Source: Copromyces sp. CBS 386.78
Taxonomy: Eukaryota; Ascomycota; Sordariomycetes; Sordariales; Sordariaceae
Direction of reading: 5' to 3'
Length of the DNA: 64,000 nt
Assembly: GCA_030685235.1 (NCBI GenBank)
Contig: MU839205.1
Coordinates: forward strand, 62,001 to 126,000
Under the pieces are notes generated by a model. It was given only the letters and a program-made list of their open reading frames with translations. It did no database searches and was not told the origin of the DNA. Below, piece by piece: positions 1 through 11,060 of this stretch. Numbering within the stretch: the stretch's first letter is position 1; every line of letters begins with the position of its first letter. Both the position numbers and the translations under genes were made by a program.

Positions 1-239
1 AGGAACGGCATTAAACATAATAGCCTATCCGGGGCCTGCTAAAGTCTTACCAATCGCAGAAGTCTTCAAACAATAAACAATTCGATTACAAAAACGGTTA
101 AACCATTAACGAACTATTCGTCTTACAATTACAACGATAGAAATACAGCGTAAAATATCCGCTTATAATTCAACGTCGGGTTCACCCTCGTCTAGGACCT
201 CCTTAAAAATAGCCTTCTTAAACCTTAAATTTAATACAT

Positions 240-2450
240 TAAACTAAGCTAAAAATATTTCCCGCTTAGTATTAGGGATCCCCTTTAAGAAGTAACCGCG
301 TCTTTTATAAGCTACAGTAAACTAGAGCGAATCATAAAGCTATAAAATACTTAGCGAATAATAGACTAACTATAAGTAGCCTAAAATAATGGGGTTATCT
401 TCGGCTAGGTCGTAAATAAATAAGTTAATAATTTCGTAATAATAGCCTATCCCTATCGTAAATCTTATAAAATAGGTAATATTACCCTTAGCGGGGCCTC
501 CGTCGGCGAAATATAGGATTTTAAATATTATAAACTTATAGAAAGGGAATTAATAACGGTAGGCAAAACGTCTATTAATAAAACCTAGAACGGTATAACC
601 GCTATCGATTAACCTTAAACAATATACTTTACACAATCTATCGGACAAATAAATAGAGAGGTTTAATAAATTAGGGTATTTATAACGGCTATTTATAGAA
701 GATCTATAAATTTCAACTATATTTAACTATATAGTAATACTACCCTCCTCCCTTTATCCTATAGATAATTACCTTTAATCGCAATTTAATTTAGAAGTTA
801 CACATTTCCCTACTAATTAATATAATTAATTTCGTTACTTTAAATAGGGCCAACAAAGCCGGGGACGTACACGGGGACCGGGGCCTACTAATACTACGGC
901 GCTGCAATATTATTATTATTATTAACCGCCTAAATATTTATAGCGTTAATTTAATACTACTAACCGTAACCCTACTAGCCGTAACCCTATTAACCGTAGC
1001 CGTACTAACCTTACTAAAGAATAGAATTATTATTACCGCCTCTACTACCGCTTCTACTACCGCCCCTACCGCCACAACCGCTACGACTACTACGGACAGA
1101 AGTAAAAGGATCTTTATTAAAATTAATATAGCTACGGCAAGCAATTAAAAAATAATTTTTACGACCGCAACGGGTATATACGCTAATCTTTATACGATAT
1201 TCAAAAATTTCTTAAGAAATTATACCGCGTATTATAATATTAATAGCGGATATAGAATTAAGGTCTATTGCGTTACCGCTCTAATTAACGGGCTATTCCG
1301 TAAACGAAATAATATTATAATTATTCGAAGAAAATAATTTATAAAATAAGTTAACGAACTTCTCATAATAAATATTATCTTTATAGCTCTAAGCTAATAA
1401 GCGGGTTATTTAAAACTATTTACCGTAATCGTTATCGGTAAGAAGCGGGTATTAGTAAACGATAATATTACAAATAGCTTTAATAACTTTATTACGAAGG
1501 ATATATACCTTTATAGTATTATTTATATTGTATTAATCGATAAGAATAGTAAAATAATCCTCGAAAACGGCCCAATATATATCTTTAATTATTTTTAAAT
1601 CGTTTAGCTCGCAACGAACAATAATAATAAGGTCGGAATTATCGTACTTAGTATTAAATTCCTTAAAAAAATCTATAACGGTCTACTATTTCTATTTAAT
1701 ATTATTAATTAAATATTCGAAAATATTAGTTAACGCCGATTCAATAGCCGCGAAAGGGGGGCCTTCAAAGTATTTAATAATATACGAAAAATATTTAAAT
1801 TTAAAGGCGAAATAAATCGGCTCGTTAATCCAATATAGTTTAACCTTTATACGTTAGAAATAATACTTCTCCGTTTTCTCTAATAAAATAATTCCTTTAC
1901 TATTGAACGGAATAATATACGTACGTAATTATACCAACCTATAGCCGCTACTGTTACTACTTATAGTCGCTATAATAAGTACTTTAATTTTTTAAACTTA
2001 TTTTAATTGAACGCGGATTTTATTAATAGCCTCGGCGTACCTATTTCTCTATTACTAAAAAAACTTAAAAGTATTAATATTAAAATCGTTAAAAGATTAC
2101 TTAAATTCGTTAATCCCTTATTAGAATTCGGTATTTCAAATATTTAAATAATCGATTTCTTAGTAGGACTTAGTAAAATCCTCCTCAACTCTTTAAACGT
2201 ACAAGCGGACTTCAATTACATTATTATAAACGAAATAATTGTAAGCGAAGGCGACGTCGCGGAAAATTGGGACCGATACGAATATAAGGGCGTAATTTAC
2301 AATATAATATAATAGAACGCAAATATTAGAATCGTTATCGAAATTTATAAGTGCCTCAACTAAAATATCGTAAATCACTTAATTTTTAGGGTCGGTAGTT
2401 TAAAGGGCGCCGATAGCGGTTACTACAATAAAATTATCGGTAATAACCCG
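240..2450 (-). pseudogene. G1 gag-protease remnant
   Basis: Translation on the minus strand gives a gag-like region (about 2400-1180) with in-frame stops. It includes an open stretch at 2378-2193 and a C-x2-C-x4-H-x4-C knuckle at 1178-1137 whose first Cys and His have become Tyr (YTRC..K-N-Y..AC). A low-complexity Ser/Arg/Gly segment (about 1110-1000) follows. A retroviral-type protease with ADGGPAKGN at about 519-483 and IILGYL at about 395-371 comes next, the stop after IILGYL standing where Trp is expected. The flap-side motif and the ILG motif are the basis for the call. The family (gag, PR order) is Ty3/Gypsy. All reading frames are broken, mainly by changes expected from RIP. Confidence 0.7.
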
Positions 2451-2696
2451 TAATTAGTCCGTCATTAATTATTAAATTAAATATGGATATAATTATTATT
2501 AGAACAAACCGTCTTAATTAATAAGTATAAAAGGGAGAAAGAAATAAGGGTAATACCTATATTACCTAATTCAAATTATAATATTTGCAACCGAATCTTT
2601 ACTTGTCCGCTTATAATCTTTGATCGCGGATACGATTTTAAATAATATTTCTATACAAAACGTAAATCTAAATCTTTCCCTTGAACGTACGTAATA

Positions 2697-3117
2697 CTTA
2701 CCTAACAATATAAGGGTTCAAATTACTATAGTATAATAGTTATACAACGGTATAGAGATCTACTACCATTGCAGATTTGGATAGGGTGGTGCAACGGTTT
2801 AATGAGCTGCAACCGTATTGCAACCGTTCTGCAACCGTTGCAACATCTGCAACCATAGGATTTTTGCACATATGACGTAATTGACAAAAAATTTCTTTTA
2901 CAAGGGGAAATCGCGAGGGTGATAAAGGGAAATCGCGAATCTAGGCTAATATTCCTTTTTTTTTCTTTTTTTTTTTTTTAATTTGAAAAGAATAAAAATT
3001 TTTGTCACAGCGAGGAATCGAACAAGAGTCTGAAGATAAAGAACTACTTTACTAACCATTTGGCCACTTGGGCAAATTTTTTAAATTTTTTGCTTTTTTT
3101 TTTTATTTTTAATGGGG

Positions 3118-3152
<35 letters not shown>

Positions 3153-3605
3153 CTAAAGACCCGTTCGGTAAATTTTTTTTAAACTAAGATATCTCGTTAA
3201 ATAGAGGGCGCACGGACCTCTAGGCGGCTGCAAAATAACCGCCAAGAAATGGCGCTCATTTTAGTACCCTTTTTATTCTTAGGGTTAGGGTTATTAGTGA
3301 AGAAAAAAACTTGGTCGTTTTCGCTTCCTTATAAACGGGAAGTTCGATATTAAAGGAGGAAGGTAGGAAGGAAGGATTTTAAAAAAAAATCTGGGAAGGT
3401 GGGTCCAATTACGTCATATGTGCAAAATTCCTATAGTTGCAGATGTTGGAACGCTTGCAGAACGGTTGCAAATGTTGCAACGGTTGTAGAACGGTTGCAA
3501 CACGGTTGCAGCTTATTAAACCGTTGTACCACCGCTGTAGGTGCTAAAAACCGTTGTATAACTATTATACAACTGGAAAAGCTTCCTTATATACCCCTAG
3601 CTAAG
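2697..3605. mobile_element. TA-flanked foldback/MITE element with tRNA-like core, copy 1
   Basis: A 909-bp element flanked by TA on both sides (2695-2696 and 3606-3607). The ends are inverted (CTTACCTAA at the left, CTAGCTAAG at the right), and long inverted arms of about 180 bp are rich in the repeated unit TGCAACCGT. Between the arms lie a T-rich tract, a tRNA-like module on the minus strand and a block containing TTAGGGTTAGGGTTA (3279-3293). There is no transposase frame, so it is non-autonomous. Three more copies are at 27808, 34207 and 37704. TA duplication and inverted arms suggest mobilisation by a Tc1/mariner-like enzyme; this is inference. Confidence 0.85.
3003..3075 (-). ncRNA. tRNA-like module (pol III A and B boxes) in copy 1
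   Basis: On the minus strand an A-box-like TGGCCAAATGG starts at 3066 and a B-box GTTCGATTCC starts at 3023. The 43-bp offset is that of a tRNA gene (positions 8 and 51/52). The anticodon arm and acceptor stem do not pair well, so this is a tRNA-derived sequence rather than a working tRNA. About 20 bp after the module on the same strand comes a long A-tract, as in tRNA-headed SINEs. The same offset is kept in all four copies. Transcription by RNA polymerase III is possible but unproven. Confidence 0.6.
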
Positions 3606-3626
3606 TACGATAGTAGGTATAATAAA

Positions 3627-3848
3627 TTATTACGGGGTAAAGCACTATTGGGGGTAGGGTAAAATATACGTTATTGTACGAAGGAGAGGAAAGGAAGGAT
3701 GTATACGGAGGACTAGCTATATGGGCGAGAGCCTTGGAAGGCCAGTCCGTACGCGCATATAACCCTATACGTAACCGTACCATAACTTTAAGCATGGCAC
3801 ATTAATAGTCGGTGCAGGGTGGGCATGTCACAGGCTAATCCTGTGACA
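3627..3848 (-). repeat. G1 5' LTR
   Basis: A 222-bp LTR on the minus strand. It begins with TGTCACAGG, then a 5-nt spacer, then the inverted copy CCTGTGACA. It has an internal TCTCGCCCATATAGC motif and ends near CCCCGTAATAA. It matches LTR2 (4324-4575) and LTR3 (38644-38876) along its length and is less RIP-altered at its start than they are. Leader sequence TTATTATACCTA follows it, as behind the LTR at 8771. Confidence 0.85.
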
Positions 3849-3859
3849 ACTAATAATTA

Positions 3860-4262
3860 AAAGGAGTATAAAGAATAGGTATTTAAACGGTTTACAGATT
3901 GTTAATAAATAGGTAATAATAAGTATTAGAAATACGAAGTTAAATAGAAAACCGGTAATCCTACTTAGGAACCCGTTAGTAATATTATCGATTATAGGTA
4001 CTATCTTTAATAATTCTACTACGACTACCCGGATAAATTAATACCCCTAGAGGTCTAGAAAATTCTCGAACGCTTTACGCCAACGCCGGCAACCCCCGAA
4101 CCACTATAGTACTATTCTAACTATTTAATTCGGCAAGAGTCGGCCGCCACTATAGAAAATAGGACATTGGAGGAGGAAGAAGGGTTATACCTGGCCTTTA
4201 GCAGGATTTTTCGAAAATTAATAGATATTTACAAGGATAGGAGGTTGTCTAAAAGGCCTTAA
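3860..4262 (+). pseudogene. G3 integrase C-terminal chromodomain remnant
   Basis: Read with RIP stops as Trp or Gln, the frame gives the chromodomain pattern seen more clearly in G4 at 37251-37420: E-E-Y-K-E, K-Y-E-x-K-W-K-x-G, P-T-W-E, then Y-P-D-K-x-x-P. In fungal Gypsy elements this domain follows the integrase core and can direct insertion to marked heterochromatin. Many stops; non-functional. Confidence 0.7.
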
Positions 4263-4323
4263 GTCTATTATTTCACATATATATAAATTTTCAACTCTAC
4301 GAGCTTCTTTTACGGGGGGATAA

Positions 4324-4575
4324 TATTATAGGGTTAGACCTATAATATGCTATGCTGCACTGACCGCACATATATTGTACCGACCAGAGCCCAGAACTCT
4401 AGTCGTATACATTAGCCATATCACCGTCACGTGCAGCCTCACGTACGCGCGTACGGACTGGCCACTGGGCTCTCACCCATATAGCCAATCCTCCACGCAC
4501 ACTTTCCTTTCCTTCTCCTCATACAACAACGCATATCTTTCCCTACCTATAACGGTGCCCTCTCGCCCCGTGATA
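4324..4575 (+). repeat. G3 3' LTR
   Basis: A 252-bp LTR directly after the polypurine tract. The start TATTATAGG..CCTATAATA is the RIP-converted form of the self-complementary LTR start seen at 3848. The 3' end is CTCGCCCCGTGATA. The internal CCTCACGTACGCGCGTAC and CTCTCACCCATATAGCC stretches match the LTRs at 3627 and 38644. The flank after 4576 is G2 reverse transcriptase sequence. Confidence 0.85.
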
Positions 4576-7500
4576 CGTAAAGGTTAAACCTTATAATGAA
4601 AGCAGTTAATTATTCATATCCCTTAATTATACGTAGTTTATTAAAGGCAGCGATAACGTCTACTTTCGTAAATTATTTAGCCTGGCAAATAATATTTAGG
4701 GTTTTTTTCATTAAGGGTAACGGATATTTATTCTTTAATAAAATTTTATTAATACTTTTATAATTTATATAAATCCGTACGCTACCGCCTGGTTTGCGGG
4801 CTAGTAGTACCGGCGAAGCGACGTCGGAGGTAGATAGCTTAATAAATCCTTTCGCTAAGTTATCATTCAATTATTACTTAATAACTTTGAACTCCTATAG
4901 TAATATCGGTCGTACTCTAGAGTAGGGTAGAAATTCTACCCTTAGTTTTAGTTCGATTTTGTAATTGTAAGAACGGTATTCGGGTATTACGTTGGTATCC
5001 TGTGGGTTAGTAACGTAAGAGAAATCCTTATATTCGTCTAGGAACTGTATTTTTACTTTTTCTAAGATATATTTTAGCCGAATAGTTTTATTTATAAATT
5101 TCTAGATATCTTCCTTTATAAGGCCGTAGATTTTATCGATTTCGGTTAAGGGGGTTGGTTTCCGCTCCTACCTTTCGGCCGGTTTTTAGGGCTTATTATT
5201 TATTATTTTTAGCGTATATATACGGTTGACGTATTCCTTCGTAGATTCGTTAGGCTGGAGGGCTTATTTTCCCTTATTTTCATTCGCGGCTTCCGCTTTA
5301 TAAAGGTTAATGAATTTATATACTTTAAGGTTTTTGAAGTAGGGTTTATATCGTTCTCCCCTTCCTTATATAATATCCTTCCATACGTTTTCGGATAGAG
5401 ATAGTATTTAAATAGTTGCTTTTCTTTCTTTTTACGCTTTTTAGAACTTTGCTTATATGGTAGAACTAACCTTAACGCCCTTTATCCGTATATTAAGTAT
5501 AAAGGTTTTTATATTAATTAATTTGATATTTAAAAGATTTAAGGTTACTATATTAATTATCGGTTTAAAAATTTTAAAAAAAATATATTTTATTCGTTTT
5601 AATCGTTATATCGTTTAAATCCTTCGACCGTTAACAATTCGTACCTTCGCTTTAATCTTTTCTAATACTAGTCTCCTAATAGGGTTAAAAGGTTCTTTAA
5701 ACTTCTTTACGTATACTAGAGAAATTAGGGGTTCTATTATTATAGTTTAAGTACTTTTGTGGGCTTCTATTATATTGGCTACCTAGGTTAGGAAATATTT
5801 ATCTTCGTCCAAATTAGAATCGCTATCGGATCCGCTCTCGGTTTCGTTAGGGACGGAGACTTCTCTATTATTCTTTTCCTTAAGAATGGTATCCGGGATT
5901 GCCGTTACTTCCAATTGAAGGATGTAAATGCTTATATAGGCTATATTCTAAGTAATTTTATTAGTTACCTAATTGATATTTAGATTATAAAGTTGTAACT
6001 ATAGCTATCCTAGAATTACTAGGTAATTTACTATTAAATTAGCTACGAAAAATTTAATAACCTTTTTATAGTTACTAATCCGTATTGTTATTTCGATATA
6101 TTGATTTACTTATTCCTTAAAATCGCCGTCGGCCAAATGTAGTAGCCGGGGTTTTTCTAGAGGTTTGATTTTTAGGTAGGCTTTTTCTACGAAAAATTAG
6201 TTGATGAAAGCTTTGTTTAAATATTTAGAGTCGATTAATAATATATATTCTGTTTTATTATTACGTTGGGGGTATTAAAGATATGTAGATAATAGGGTTG
6301 TATTTTGCTTATGGAAGTTTAAGTTATTTAATTTAAGCGGTTCTATCCTTTAATAGCCGATAGTATAAATATTTAATTTGTTCGCCCTCGTTTCTATCTT
6401 CTTTTATACCCCTATTAAATACTTTTAAGTGCGATTTAGCCTTGGGGTTCGCTATTTCCCTGCTAGGCTGGAGCGGTTGGGGTTGGGGTTGCTAGAGTTG
6501 TTAGGGTAATTGGAGCCGCTAGTACCGGGTTAGCTGTGTTTATTATAGTGCGGTTAGTAATTGGAGTATTTGTATTTACGTATTTACGCATTATAATGCT
6601 TAAACCGGTACGGTTAGTTTACTTTCCTTTATTGCCGTAATTAGTTTAGCTCTTATATTCGCGGGCTAAGTACTTGCCTTTACTGTAGTTTATATAGCAA
6701 CCCTTATTGTAACGCTCTTATAAAACGTCCTTATAAATTTCGGTAAATTTAGCGCAGTCTAAATTTATAATATTAGGGTTTTTACTATTACTATTAGTAT
6801 TAATATTATTATTATTACTACCCTTAATATTATTTTAGGTACCCTAAATAATATTGTTACGGAGGGCTACTCTAGTATGGGCTCTAGAGATGCCCTTAAA
6901 TAGTTCGTACTATTTTTTAAAGTTGTTATAAGCGGGTTGAATATAATAATATAAAACCGAGTCCGCTAAAGATTTAGAGACCTTTTAGTAAAGAAAACGG
7001 ACTTTAATAATTATATTATAATTGTAACAGTTAATTAGGGTAATAAATTAGGCCTTAAAGTCTTCGTAGTTAGATTATTTACCGGTTTACTTGAATTATA
7101 ATAGTAAATTCTCGGCGATTTATACGATATTACTTTATATATAGCTATTATTTAAATATACTAAGAATTCTTCGCTTATTTATTATTTTTAGAGGATAGA
7201 GTATTAAGGGTTATTAAGAATCGTCTTTTAGTATTTTATAACGTTAATCTTTATTTCGCTTCCTAAGTAAGATATAGTATAAAATAGTTTCGCTATTTCG
7301 TTAGGAAATTTATAATTATTAATAATTTAATAATTACAGATTTCTAAATTTTCGGCGTTATAAGTATTATATTATTTAATTGTATTTACTTTTTTACCTT
7401 TAAATTGCTTTGGGTCCTTATAAAGTATTTTATAATAATAGTACGGTATAGGGGTTGGGATTATAGTAGGGGAATAAGGATTACCGGGATTGTTAGGGTT

Positions 7501-8380
7501 GCCGGGACTACTAGGACTACCGGGATTACTAGGGCCGTTGGGATTATTAGGGTTATCGGGATAATCAAATCCTCCGTTTCCGGGATTACCGCCCGTTTTT
7601 CTATGGCCGAAGCCGCCTCTTTTGCTTAATTTTCTAGGGCTACTATTATTAGGATTGCCGTTTATATTATTAGAGCCGCTATTAGTACCCTTATCCGATC
7701 TTCTAGGGCTACTATTATTAGGACTACCGTTTGTATTACCGGTATTAAAGCCGGTTCCTATACCCGATCTTCTAGGGCTACTACTATTATAATTAATTTC
7801 TATAATAATTTTATCCTCTTCGGTAAAACAGAAACGAATTTAAAGGTTCTTAATTTCCTCCTACGCTTTGGCTAACCCTTCGCCAACGATCTTACTTGCG
7901 ATACGTACGGCTATAAAGTCCTCTAGTACTTTCTTTAATTCAGTATAATATAGTTCGGTATTATTATTAACCGTTTAATTAAATTTTAAAAGGTTTTAAT
8001 AATCGTTTTCTTTATTTTTGATAGTATTATTTAATTCTTTTTAGAGGTCGATCTTATTTTGGTTGAAGGTTGCGACCTTTTGGTATAGGGATGTATTTTC
8101 GGTAATGATTTAGTTGTAAAGATTGGATTTATTATATAAATTATTTTTTAATATCGTTAAATTAATTAATCCGAATTTTAAACTATTCTTCCTTTTCCTA
8201 TATCTTTTTAATAAAAGTTTTAGTATTATTTTCGAAGGTAATATAATGGGCTTACTCTTCCTTAACCTGCTTATTAAAAAAATTAATTTTCTTATTAAAA
8301 TAATAGAGTAATTTTATAATTTCCTTATAATTACGAGCTTTATTTGTGAAATTAGGAGAGATTATGAAGCTTGAATTAGG
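4576..8380 (-). pseudogene. G2 gag-pol remnant (gag, protease, start of RT)
   Basis: The reverse transcriptase start is unmistakable. An open stretch at 4870-4673 contains ASPVLLARKPGGSVRI, then the N-Y-K-x-I-N-K and KYPLPL motifs. It continues as FTKVDVIAAFNKLRI and ends at the point where the G3 LTR begins. Upstream are a protease with LHLADGD (about 6150) and VILGWL-like (about 6010) motifs and a CCHC knuckle at 6696-6655. In this knuckle all three Cys and the His now read Tyr (spacing 2-4-4 kept). The gag region (about 8350-6700) is low in complexity and full of stops. This is the order of a Ty3/Gypsy polyprotein. Confidence 0.85.
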
Positions 8381-8770
8381 ATTACCGTTATAAATTTTTA
8401 ATAGTATATCATATCCTTTTAAGAAGGAGGGAAAAATTATAATGAAATTAATTCAGCGTACGTTATTACCCGTTAGATTACTAACTATCTTGATTATACT
8501 TTTTTAAATAATTGGATAACGTTTATTAAAAGAGAGATATTTCTATTGTATTGTACGGTATAATATTTGTGCCTTCATTATTTTAGAGGTTTTAATATTT
8601 GCTTATCGTTTTTGGGTTCGACGTTTTGGTCGTTGGAATCTTGCCGGCGATTATACGATTTCGCCTCGAAGTAAAGTTCGTAAAAATTAAATTGTTATTA
8701 ATCTTTTATTGGGCTTAATTTTTACTAAGATTATTTATTGTGCGTTAATGCGAGGTTAGGTATAATAAAG

Positions 8771-8999
8771 TATTATGGGGCGCGAGTAAGTATTAAGATG
8801 TTGATTATTGTACGAAGAATTAAAAGAGGAATTTGTGCGTATATGAGAACTATATAGGGTATAGTATGGAGCTTTGTGGTTATGGGTTTATAGGGCGGCA
8901 CTATGGCTATGCTGTACTTAGACAGCTGTATTCAGTTGGCTGTACCAATGTAGCACAGCACCCCTATCTATCTACATGGAGTAGGCATTGCCTGTGATA
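8771..8999 (-). repeat. G2 5' LTR
   Basis: A 229-bp LTR on the minus strand from TATCACAGG to CCCCATAATA. It has the same layout as the G1 LTR, but its sequence has diverged and it lacks the perfect inverted repeat at the start. CpA dinucleotides are relatively frequent here (for example GTAGCACAGCACCCC near 8949), so RIP damage is milder than in the internal region. Confidence 0.75.
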
Positions 9000-9012
9000 A
9001 ATAAAAATAAAA

Positions 9013-11060
9013 TAATAATAGTCTTATTCCCTATGCTATTTATCTATAGCGCCTTATTGGCATGGGGTACTTCTCCTAGTTCTCTAGAGGAAACCGTACG
9101 GCGATAAGCGCCGTCGAATAAAAACCGTTAACTCCTTTCGGTTGCAAATAAATCGCGCTTGCTCTATTTTAATTCTATTTATAGCGGTACTTACCTACTG
9201 CCTTAATAAATAAACTACTTCCCCTTTATTGCTTTCGATTTAATATTAGAATAATTAAAATATTATTCTCGTACGCCGCTTTTTCTTCTTAAACCGCTTA
9301 TAGTAATCGTCCTTTCCTTATTATTTACCCTTATTCCCGCTTCGTTATTATCCCCCAAATTCCTACGACTCTACTAAGGTTTATATAAGCGTAAAGGCCC
9401 CTTCTTTCTTTTTATATAAAAATTCTTCCCCGCCGCTATTTTTCGAATTTTCCTTTCTTCCTTATTTAATTAACTTTTAAAATAGCGTCCTTTTCTATTA
9501 GCCGTATTCCTAACTATCTTCCCGGCCGTATATTTAACCCTTTAAACTTCGTAATTCGTATTAATTATAGTACCGCTAAATATAATATTAATTTTATTGA
9601 GAAAACGCTATCTGCACCGCCGCAAAACGCTATCTACACCGCTGTCCAAAACTTTAATAAGGTATAACTTGGGCAAATAGTAAGCTCCGAATATACAAAT
9701 AGTATTTTTGAGTTCGGTAAGGTTCCCTCTACTATAATATATTTACTAACCCTTCCACCGCCTCTCCTATCTACTATTTTAGAAGATGTAAGAAATTCCC
9801 AAATAAAACTTTCTTTTTCTTAAACTATTAGTAAGTTCAAGGGCTGCGGTAATATCTAAGAGCTAACTTTGACACTATTAAATAGAGTAGAAAATTACAA
9901 AATTCCTAGCCCACTTTGAGGCTATAGACCCTTATTTCGGTAGAGTAACTTTAGATTTTATTTTTGGACGGCGGTGCAGATAGCGTTTGGCAGCGGTGCA
10001 GATAGCGTTTCTCATTTTATTTGTATAATAGATTTTCTGTCTTTTAAATTTTTTTACTCCCTTACGCCCTCCTCTTCCTTAGCGTCCGAATTCTAAGTCT
10101 TTATTCGGGTATTAATTTTTAACTCCGCTTTTAACTTTCCTCCTAACCGGTAAATCTTTTTTATCTTTATATTTACTTCCCCTTTTCTTTGCTAATTATA
10201 TTAATTAATATTATTTATTGCGTTTTTTACCTTTATTATATTTTGAAATTTACTAATTACGTTTATAATACTTTATCCTTTAATATAGTTACGTTCTATA
10301 TACTCTTCGCGGAATATATTTATTATATTAATATTAAGAGTAAGTTTCTTCTTATAATTTTTTTTTCGTTTTCTTCTTTAATGTTCTTCGAAATACCGGT
10401 AAGTAAAGTACTATTTATCCTATTACTAATACGAAATATATATTAGATATTCCGTTAGGTTATTATAATAAGTATAATATTATTTAGGTTACGGTTATTA
10501 TTTTATTCCGCTTTTAGAATAATATCGGTCCTTTAATTTATTATTTCCGTAGTATTTATATCGATTTTTTTAAGGATGTATATAAGCGCTTAGCCGCAAA
10601 CGGTCTCTTATATAATTTTAATATCTTTCTTCGCTATTAGAATATAAAGGTTAAAGATTATTAGTATAAAGGATATTACGTGATATTTTTAGCCGATTAT
10701 TTTATTATTCCTATTTTTAATTTTAGTAGAGGAAGTATTAGTATTAGTTCTCCGATAATAATTAATAGCTTTATTGGTCCCCTTCCGGTTAACGAAAAGT
10801 AGGTTTAATAGCGTTGTAAGGTTATTAGGAATTAGGAATTAATATTTAATATATTTTACGAACTTTTCGTCCGCGAAGAACGTTAATTAATTACTTTAGT
10901 ACCGCCTTCGTAGTTAGGTAATTATTATAGTTAGTATAATCTAATTCCTCTTCTTCCTATTTCTTTTATATTTTTTTATTTTAATATTATAATTAAATGT
11001 ATTTACGAATATTATATAAATTTATTATACTATTTTCCCTCTAATTCGATTATTAAATAG
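9013..11060 (-). other. LINE A 3' region, no recognised coding
   Basis: About 1.6 kb of LINE sequence (after removing the insertion at 9599-10013) lies between the end of ORF2 and the tail. The last 350 bp (9013-9360) are the best-conserved part of the family in this window. They recur at 42696-43080, 49347-49556 and, inverted, 56990-57345. I see no domain in it. The open stretch at 10189-10446 on the opposite strand is low complexity and not convincing. Confidence 0.6.
9599..10013. mobile_element. 415-bp bipartite-TIR element in LINE A
   Basis: A perfect 8-bp duplication ATTTTATT flanks it (9591-9598 and 10014-10021). The left end reads GAGAAAACGCTATCTGCACC followed by a second copy of the CGCTATCTRCACCGC motif. 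The right end is the inverted form, with CGGTGCAGATAGCGTTTGG then GGTGCAGATAGCGTTTCTC. No coding. An internal GGTATAACTT near the left end is shared with the elements at 43082 and 48197. Confidence 0.88.

Larger units (their letters stand above)
1..3848 (-). mobile_element. Gypsy-type LTR retrotransposon G1, 5' part, RIP-degraded
   Basis: The minus strand reads, from right to left, a 5' LTR (3848-3627), a short leader, a gag with a zinc knuckle (1178-1137), a Gly/Arg/Ser-rich stretch and an aspartic protease (about 540-350). It then leaves the window before reverse transcriptase. A 909-bp inverted-repeat element (2697-3605) sits in the leader just behind the LTR. The right flank (3849 on) matches the chromodomain region of G4 near 37230, so G1 appears to have inserted into another Gypsy element (G3). 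The left end and 3' LTR lie outside the window. Confidence 0.75.
3849..4575 (+). mobile_element. Gypsy element G3, 3' end (chromodomain region, PPT, LTR)
   Basis: The plus strand carries the end of an integrase chromodomain, then an untranslated stretch, a polypurine tract (ACGGGGGGATAA, 4312-4323) and a 3' LTR. It is collinear with 37230-37690 plus 38603-38876 (G4). The left edge abuts the 5' end of G1's LTR at 3848, so G1 interrupted this element. The right edge falls inside G2's reverse transcriptase. The remainder of G3 would lie beyond the left end of the window. Confidence 0.75.
4576..8999 (-). mobile_element. Gypsy element G2, 5' two-thirds
   Basis: Minus strand: a 5' LTR (8999-8771), a leader, gag, a zinc knuckle (6696-6655), protease (about 6150-5980), a spacer and the first part of reverse transcriptase (about 4940-4576), then an abrupt stop at the G3 LTR. 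The reading resumes nowhere in this window, so the rest of G2 should lie to the left, beyond G1 and G3. The right flank (AATAAAAATAAAA repeats) was later hit by LINE A. Confidence 0.8.

Noticed and set aside
938..1144. 68-codon minus frame rich in Val/Ile/Ala
   Set aside because: Out-of-frame reading of the Gly/Arg/Ser-rich segment behind the G1 zinc knuckle.
3003..3075. A functional tRNA gene
   Set aside because: A and B boxes are correctly spaced, but acceptor and T stems do not pair and the sequence recurs only inside the transposon; treated as tRNA-derived.
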